Assembly: GCA_036788215.1 (NCBI GenBank) | Contig: DAIQNV010000064.1 | Coordinates: 1-18,089, forward strand | DNA: 18,089 bases | Direction: 5' to 3' | Origin: DAIQNV01 sp036788215 | Lineage (GTDB): Bacteria; Planctomycetota; Phycisphaerae; Phycisphaerales; UBA1924 | Part shown: positions 14,691 through 18,089 of the stretch, in pieces | Numbering within the stretch: position 1 is the first letter of the stretch | Layout: each line of letters begins with the position of its first letter | Notes under the pieces: model-generated | Databases searched by the model: none | Told to the model about the DNA's origin: nothing | Seen by the model: the letters and a program-made list of their open reading frames with translations, nothing else | Made by a program: the position numbers and the translations under genes

Positions 14691-15704
14691 TCAGAGTTCC
14701 GCAGCAGGCGGGGGCACGCCCATCGCGGTCAGGATCGCGTCGCACCCGGGGGTGTCGGGCAGCCTGGCGACCATCACATACACCAGCCCCTCGCGGGCCC
14801 AGACATAGATCGACTGGCCCTCGACCCCGCAGGTCTCGGTGTTCATCTTGTAGGTGACGCCCTCGGACAGGCTCATCTCGCCCGCGTCCTTCTTGACGAA
14901 GACGCTCACCGGGACCTCGTGGGTCAGGCCCAGGGCGTCGGGCAGGTTCACCAGGAACCGCAGGTGCGTGCTCTTGCCGGTGCCCGGGACGGCGCAGGGA
15001 CCGCTGCCCCCGAAGGTCAGGCGTCCCTCCCCGCAATGCGGGATCTCGGGGGACTGACCCAGCGCCTCCGCCGCCCGCTGAGCCGCGACGAGCTCGTCGC
15101 GGATCCGGAACTTGCGGTCCGCCGCTTCGGGCGTGCTCGTGACGCGCTCGTGCTCATTCGCCACGAACTGGGCCAACTGCACGCGGTAGGGGTTATCGCC
15201 CTGAGCCACCGGACCCGCCCCGCCAGCGCCACCCCCGCCGAAGGCGCCGACCAGCGAGCCGAAGTTCAGCCCCGCGACCGCGATGAGCAGAACCGCCGCC
15301 AGCCCGGCGACCGCCCGGCCCGGGCCGGTCTGCCAGAAACTCCGGTCCCGCGTCCGGCTCGCCCGGGCCTCGATGCCCGCAGCGAACGAAGCTTCCCGGT
15401 CAGCGTCTTCATCAGCCAGAATCCGAGCGTCGCGCTCCAGGGCGCTCCGCACGCGATCCGCCAGCCCCGCAGGCACGCTGACCGCGCCCATCGCCCGACC
15501 GCAGGCGGTCCGGAGCCCGGCATCGAAAGCGATCGCCCGCTCCATCCCCGGGTGGCTCGACAGGTGCTCGCCCAGGCGGGCCTCGCCCTCCGCGTCCAAT
15601 TCGCCATCCGCAGCGGCCCGCAGCAGCGAAGCCTGGGGCACACGGCTGAAATCGATACCCCCGGGATCGAAACCAGCGTCAGATTGGCGGAACCCGTCGG
15701 TCAT
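14691..15704 (-). CDS. Membrane anti-sigma-factor-like protein
   Basis: The product is 337 aa. The cytoplasmic part (1-125) has LLRAAADGELDAEGEARLGEHL (27-48, typical of planctomycete anti-sigma proteins) and a helical segment to 120. One membrane helix lies at about 130-155 (AVAGLAAVLLIAVAGLNFGS), followed by a Gly-rich stretch. The outer domain (170-337) carries Cys224, Cys237, Cys292 and Cys321, which could form two disulfides. The zinc ligands of the ZAS anti-sigma domain (HxxxCxxC) are not present; only HLSSHP and a single CGR are seen. It would hold the ECF sigma factor inactive until an envelope signal arrives. The partner is the sigma gene 374 bases upstream on the same strand. ATG at 15704 with a modest AGGG 8 bases before it. 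The function is inferred from layout and position. Confidence 0.75.
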   Translation of the reverse strand: MTDGFRQSDAGFDPGGIDFSRVPQASLLRAAADGELDAEGEARLGEHLSSHPGMERAIAFDAGLRTACGRAMGAVSVPAGLADRVRSALERDARILADEDADREASFAAGIEARASRTRDRSFWQTGPGRAVAGLAAVLLIAVAGLNFGSLVGAFGGGGAGGAGPVAQGDNPYRVQLAQFVANEHERVTSTPEAADRKFRIRDELVAAQRAAEALGQSPEIPHCGEGRLTFGGSGPCAVPGTGKSTHLRFLVNLPDALGLTHEVPVSVFVKKDAGEMSLSEGVTYKMNTETCGVEGQSIYVWAREGLVYVMVARLPDTPGCDAILTAMGVPPPAAEL

Positions 15705-16078
15705 CGGTCAACCCTGCCTGCCCAAGGCTCAACGCCTGGGGCTTCACACCGGGCCAGACCCATCGGGGCCTCGCCCGTTTCCCGGAAAGAGATCGGCCGA
15801 ACGGGGCACGCCCGCCCGGCGACATGAATGCCCATCGATCGGCCTGAACCGCGTCGACAGCACGCTGATTCCGCGAGGGGAGACTTGGCGCCCGGAACTC
15901 CGTTCCGCCTCTGCCGGCGAGCCGGCACAAACCCCCCATCGCTCCTCCACCGCGACCGCCCGGTCTGAGAATCGGCTTTCGCCATCCCGAGAACCCTGCC
16001 AGCACCCCGCCTTATTCCGCGTCGGGGCCCACGCGGGCCCGATTTCGCCCGGACCCCGGAAGCGCCGGGGCGGGCGGG
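15705..16078. other. 374-base gap between sigma and anti-sigma genes
   Basis: No credible gene was found on either strand; frames crossing it are proline/arginine-rich shadows. It holds a short palindrome, TGCCGGC-GA-GCCGGCA (15912-15927), and two hairpins close to the sigma stop at 16025-16040 and 16054-16070. It may carry a separate promoter for the anti-sigma gene, which would make the pair differently regulated, but no clear -35/-10 was recognised. Confidence 0.5.
16025..16070 (-). terminator. Paired hairpins after the sigma gene
   Basis: CCCCGG/CCGGGG (16054-16059 and 16065-16070) lies 9 bases past the sigma stop. GGGCCC/GGGCCC (16025-16030 and 16035-16040) lies further downstream. Both are perfect 6-bp stems. 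No T run follows, so this could be a weak terminator or a processing site rather than full termination. Confidence 0.4.
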
Positions 16079-16693
16079 CTACTCCTCCGCCTCCTCCACC
16101 GGGGATTCGGCGGGCACCTGAGGCCGGAGACCCAGGGCGTCGACCGCCTTCTCATCGCCTAATAACTTGTCGCTCAGCAGTTTACGCGCCCGGTGCAGGC
16201 GGCTCATGACCGTACCGATGGGCACCTCCAGGATCGTCGCGATCTCGCGGTACTTCAGCCCCTCCACGCCCCACATCAGCAGCACCTCGCGGTACTCGGG
16301 CTTCAGGTCCCTGATCGCGTCCCGCAGCGTCCCGTCCACCTGCTCCCAGTCCAGGTGCTCCCCGTCCCACTGGGGCGGGGGCTCATCGGGCGGGGTCTCG
16401 GTCGACTCCTCGCTGTGGAACCCCTCGACCGCGATCGGGGCCCGGTTCTGCTTCTTGATCCGGCTGTAGAAGACGTTGTGGGCGATCGCGAACAGCCAGG
16501 CCCGCATGCCCCCGCCCGTCCCGTCCGCCGCGGTGTCTTCGAAGCGGGCGATCGTCTTGGGGCGCATCGCGCGGAGGTAGACCTCCTGCACGATCTCCTC
16601 CGCCTCGTCCGGCTTGCGGGCGAGGTGGTAGGCCATGCGGTACACCGCGTCGAGGTGCTCCAGCGCGAGCTTCTCGAACTCCGCACGCTCCAT
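16079..16693 (-). CDS. ECF-type RNA polymerase sigma factor (sigma-70 family)
   Basis: The product is 204 aa. Region 2 lies at about 8-80: FEKLALEHLDAVYRMAYHLA, DEAEEIVQEVYLRAM for core binding, and AWLFAIAHNVFYSRIKKQNR for -10 recognition. An acidic linker (85-118, SEESTETPPDEPPPQWDGEH) follows. Region 4 lies at 120-175 with YREVLLMWGVEGLKYREIAT and the helix-turn-helix IATILEVPIGTVMSRLHRAR. Regions 1 and 3 are absent, as expected for ECF. A 30-residue tail ends in acidic residues. The ATG at 16693 is chosen; a GTG 60 bases earlier only adds basic, unconserved residues. The next gene on the strand encodes the likely anti-sigma partner. It is divergent from metG across 173 bases holding a G-rich tract. 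Its targets cannot be read here. Confidence 0.93.
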   Translation of the reverse strand: MERAEFEKLALEHLDAVYRMAYHLARKPDEAEEIVQEVYLRAMRPKTIARFEDTAADGTGGGMRAWLFAIAHNVFYSRIKKQNRAPIAVEGFHSEESTETPPDEPPPQWDGEHLDWEQVDGTLRDAIRDLKPEYREVLLMWGVEGLKYREIATILEVPIGTVMSRLHRARKLLSDKLLGDEKAVDALGLRPQVPAESPVEEAEE

Positions 16694-16784
16694 CAGGCGA
16701 TTCCCTCGCGTCCCCGCTCGTTGCCCGGGCGGTCCACTCCGCTGCCGACGCACCCGCCAGCATAGCGGGGGAAGGGGACGGGCC

Positions 16785-16807
16785 GGGGTGGGGTGGGGTG
16801 GGGTGGG
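16785..16807 (+). repeat. (GGGGT)4-GGG tract, G-quadruplex candidate
   Basis: Four exact copies of GGGGT at 16785-16804 are followed by GGG. Five G runs separated by single T loops fit the G-quadruplex pattern on the plus strand. It lies 60-82 bases before metG and about 90 bases before the sigma gene start, in the divergent promoter region. Confidence 0.7.
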
Positions 16808-16817
16808 CCGGGATGGG

Positions 16818-16849
16818 GCGGGGCAGGCCGGGGTCGGGCCCTGCCCCGC
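16818..16849. promoter_or_regulatory. Hairpin just upstream of metG
   Basis: GCGGGGCAGG (16818-16827) pairs perfectly with CCTGCCCCGC (16840-16849), with a 12-base G-rich loop. It ends 17 bases before the metG ATG, in the probable mRNA leader, where no strong Shine-Dalgarno is visible. It could limit translation initiation or be an operator for the divergent genes. No T-box features were seen. Confidence 0.4.
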
Positions 16850-16866
16850 GCCTCTACCATCGAGAC

Positions 16867-18089
16867 ATGTCAGACGCGACCCGCCGCCCCTACTTCGTGA
16901 CCACGCCGATCTACTACGTCAACGACCGCCCGCACATCGGTCACTGCTACACGACCACCCTCGCGGATGTCGTCGCCCGGGCCCAGCGGATGATCGGGCG
17001 GGACGTCTTTTTCCTGACCGGCACCGACGAGCACGCGGACAAGGTGAGCCGGGCGGCCCACGAGCGTGGGCTGACCCCCCAGGCCTGGGCGGACCAGAAC
17101 GCCGCCCGATTCCGCGATGCCTTCGCCTTCATGCGGATCGACTGCAACGACTTCGTCCGGACGACCGAGCCCCGCCACAAGGACCGCGCGTCGGCCTACA
17201 TCGCGAGGCTCGTGGAGCAGGGCGACATCGCGCTGGGCGATTACGAGGGCTGGTACGACCCGGGGCAGGAGGAGTACGTCACCGAGTCGACCGCCAAGGA
17301 GCACAACTACAACAGCCCCGTCACGGGCCGCCCCCTCGAGAAAAGGACGGAGCAGAACTACTTCTTCGACCTGCCGAAGTACGCCGAGTGGCTGCAGGCG
17401 GAGATCGAGTCGGACCGCATCCGCGTGCTGCCCGAGTCGCGCAAAAACGAGGTGCTGGGGCGCATCCGGCAGGGCCTGAACAAGGTCCCGGTCTCGCGGC
17501 GCATCAACCAGGACGACCCGCCCCACGTCCGCGACTGGGGCATCCGCATGCCGGGCGACCCCGAGCACCGCGTGTACGTGTGGATCGAGGCGCTGTGCAA
17601 CTACCTCAGCGTGATGGACAACGAGCTCGCGCCCGCGACCGCGGATAAGGAGGGCGGCCCGCGCCGCAAGTGGTGGCCCAGGGCCGAGGACAACGATCCC
17701 GATGCGCCGGCGGAAATCGTCCACCTGATGGCCAAGGACATCCTCTGGTTCCACGCGGTCATCTGGCCCTGCATGCTCAAGGCTTTGGGCGAGACCCCGC
17801 CCGACGCGGTCTACGCCCACGCCTACTTCATCGCCGAGGGCCGGAAGATGTCCAAGAGCCTGGGCAACTTCATCGAGATCGATGACCTCAAGGCCTACGC
17901 CGACCGCTACAGCGTCGACGCGGTCCGCTGGTACCTCGCGACCCAGGGCCCGGGGGGCTCGACCGACGCCGACTTTGCGTACCAGCGGTTCGTCGAGGTG
18001 TACAACGCCGACCTGGCGAATGGCATCGGCAATGCGACGAGCCGTGTGTCGAACATGATCGAGAAGTACTTCGAGGGGTTTGTGCCGGA
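16867..18089 (+). CDS. metG: Methionyl-tRNA synthetase (5' part, runs off the window)
   Basis: 407 codons are visible. It is a class I aminoacyl-tRNA synthetase that charges tRNA-Met with methionine in the cytoplasm. The HIGH motif is at 23-26 (RPHIGHCYTT) and KMSKS appears in EGRKMSKSLGN, with the typical TPIYYVND start, FLTGTDEHADKV and IRQGLNKVPVSR and the WFHAVIWPCML segment between them. The connective-peptide zinc knuckle seems lost: where many MetRS have YCxxC, this one reads WYDPGQEEYVTEST, with no cysteine. The anticodon-binding and C-terminal parts lie beyond the edge. The start at 16867 gives the normal N-terminus, with no strong Shine-Dalgarno. It is divergent from the ECF sigma gene. 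Confidence 0.96.
   Translation, partial: MSDATRRPYFVTTPIYYVNDRPHIGHCYTTTLADVVARAQRMIGRDVFFLTGTDEHADKVSRAAHERGLTPQAWADQNAARFRDAFAFMRIDCNDFVRTTEPRHKDRASAYIARLVEQGDIALGDYEGWYDPGQEEYVTESTAKEHNYNSPVTGRPLEKRTEQNYFFDLPKYAEWLQAEIESDRIRVLPESRKNEVLGRIRQGLNKVPVSRRINQDDPPHVRDWGIRMPGDPEHRVYVWIEALCNYLSVMDNELAPATADKEGGPRRKWWPRAEDNDPDAPAEIVHLMAKDILWFHAVIWPCMLKALGETPPDAVYAHAYFIAEGRKMSKSLGNFIEIDDLKAYADRYSVDAVRWYLATQGPGGSTDADFAYQRFVEVYNADLANGIGNATSRVSNMIEKYFEGFVP

Noticed and set aside
10689..14857. Two long plus-strand frames (10689-12944 and 12674-14857) opposite the phosphatase and TPR genes
   Set aside because: They are shadows of the minus-strand genes. The phosphatase on the minus strand has complete catalytic motifs, and the plus frames show none and cover the tRNA and terminators.
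15283..16209. A 308-aa plus-strand frame covering the sigma/anti-sigma gap
   Set aside because: Ser/Pro/Arg-rich shadow product that overlaps both real genes antisense. It does not provide a gene for the gap.
16750..16866. T-box or other amino-acid-sensing riboswitch before metG
   Set aside because: The region is short and G-rich. It has a single hairpin and no T-box sequence, specifier loop or terminator/antiterminator pair.
1..18089. CRISPR array, transposon ends, integrase or restriction/defence genes
   Set aside because: No regularly spaced repeats, no transposase or integrase motifs, and no defence-type domains were seen on either strand.

Overview
The window is about 18 kb of GC-rich bacterial chromosome that looks planctomycete, possibly of the class Phycisphaerae. 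This is an inference from gene content and was not searched. The indications are a histone-H1-like protein rich in Ala, Arg and Thr, a secreted protein ending in a dockerin-like EF-hand pair, a class II (plant-type) DAHP synthase, an ECF sigma/anti-sigma pair, an RsbU-type SpoIIE phosphatase, and the strong GC bias of most genes. High GC leaves long open frames on the wrong strand across nearly every real gene; these were set aside.

Layout. Bases 1-59 are the tail of an unidentified plus-strand gene. It converges, across a strong two-way hairpin terminator (83-115), on the minus-strand histone-like gene (141-923). Divergent from that is the class II DAHP synthase (1195-2646, +), the entry enzyme of the shikimate pathway. 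A low-GC stretch follows, leading into a secreted repeat protein with a C-terminal EF-hand/dockerin-like module (2916-4598, +). A 97-aa protein of unknown function (4748-5041, -) has an excellent Shine-Dalgarno sequence. Its upstream region is 378 bases without a gene but with several palindromes.

Bases 10624 to 5420 form a compact minus-strand operon: a DoxX-family membrane protein, a 954-aa membrane-anchored protein with a degenerate von Willebrand A fold, thymidylate kinase (tmk) and glycerol-3-phosphate acyltransferase (plsY). Gaps are 9 and 10 bases, followed by a 4-base ATGA overlap. A tRNA-Leu(UAG) gene (10740-10822, +) is divergent from it.

Bases 16693 to 10995 hold a minus-strand signalling block: ECF sigma factor, membrane anti-sigma-like protein, exported TPR protein and GAF/SpoIIE phosphatase. 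The last two overlap by ATGA. Divergent from the sigma gene is methionyl-tRNA synthetase (16867 to the window end, +, incomplete). Its upstream region carries a perfect four-unit GGGGT tract and a 10-bp hairpin.

Most of the window is core metabolism (aromatic amino acids, dTMP phosphorylation, phospholipid synthesis, translation) mixed with lineage-specific genes. No CRISPR array, insertion sequence, phage gene or defence system was recognised. The best candidates for something undescribed are the sigma/anti-sigma/exported TPR/phosphatase block, the DoxX plus degenerate-VWA pair in the tmk-plsY operon, and the fully acid-free histone-like protein.
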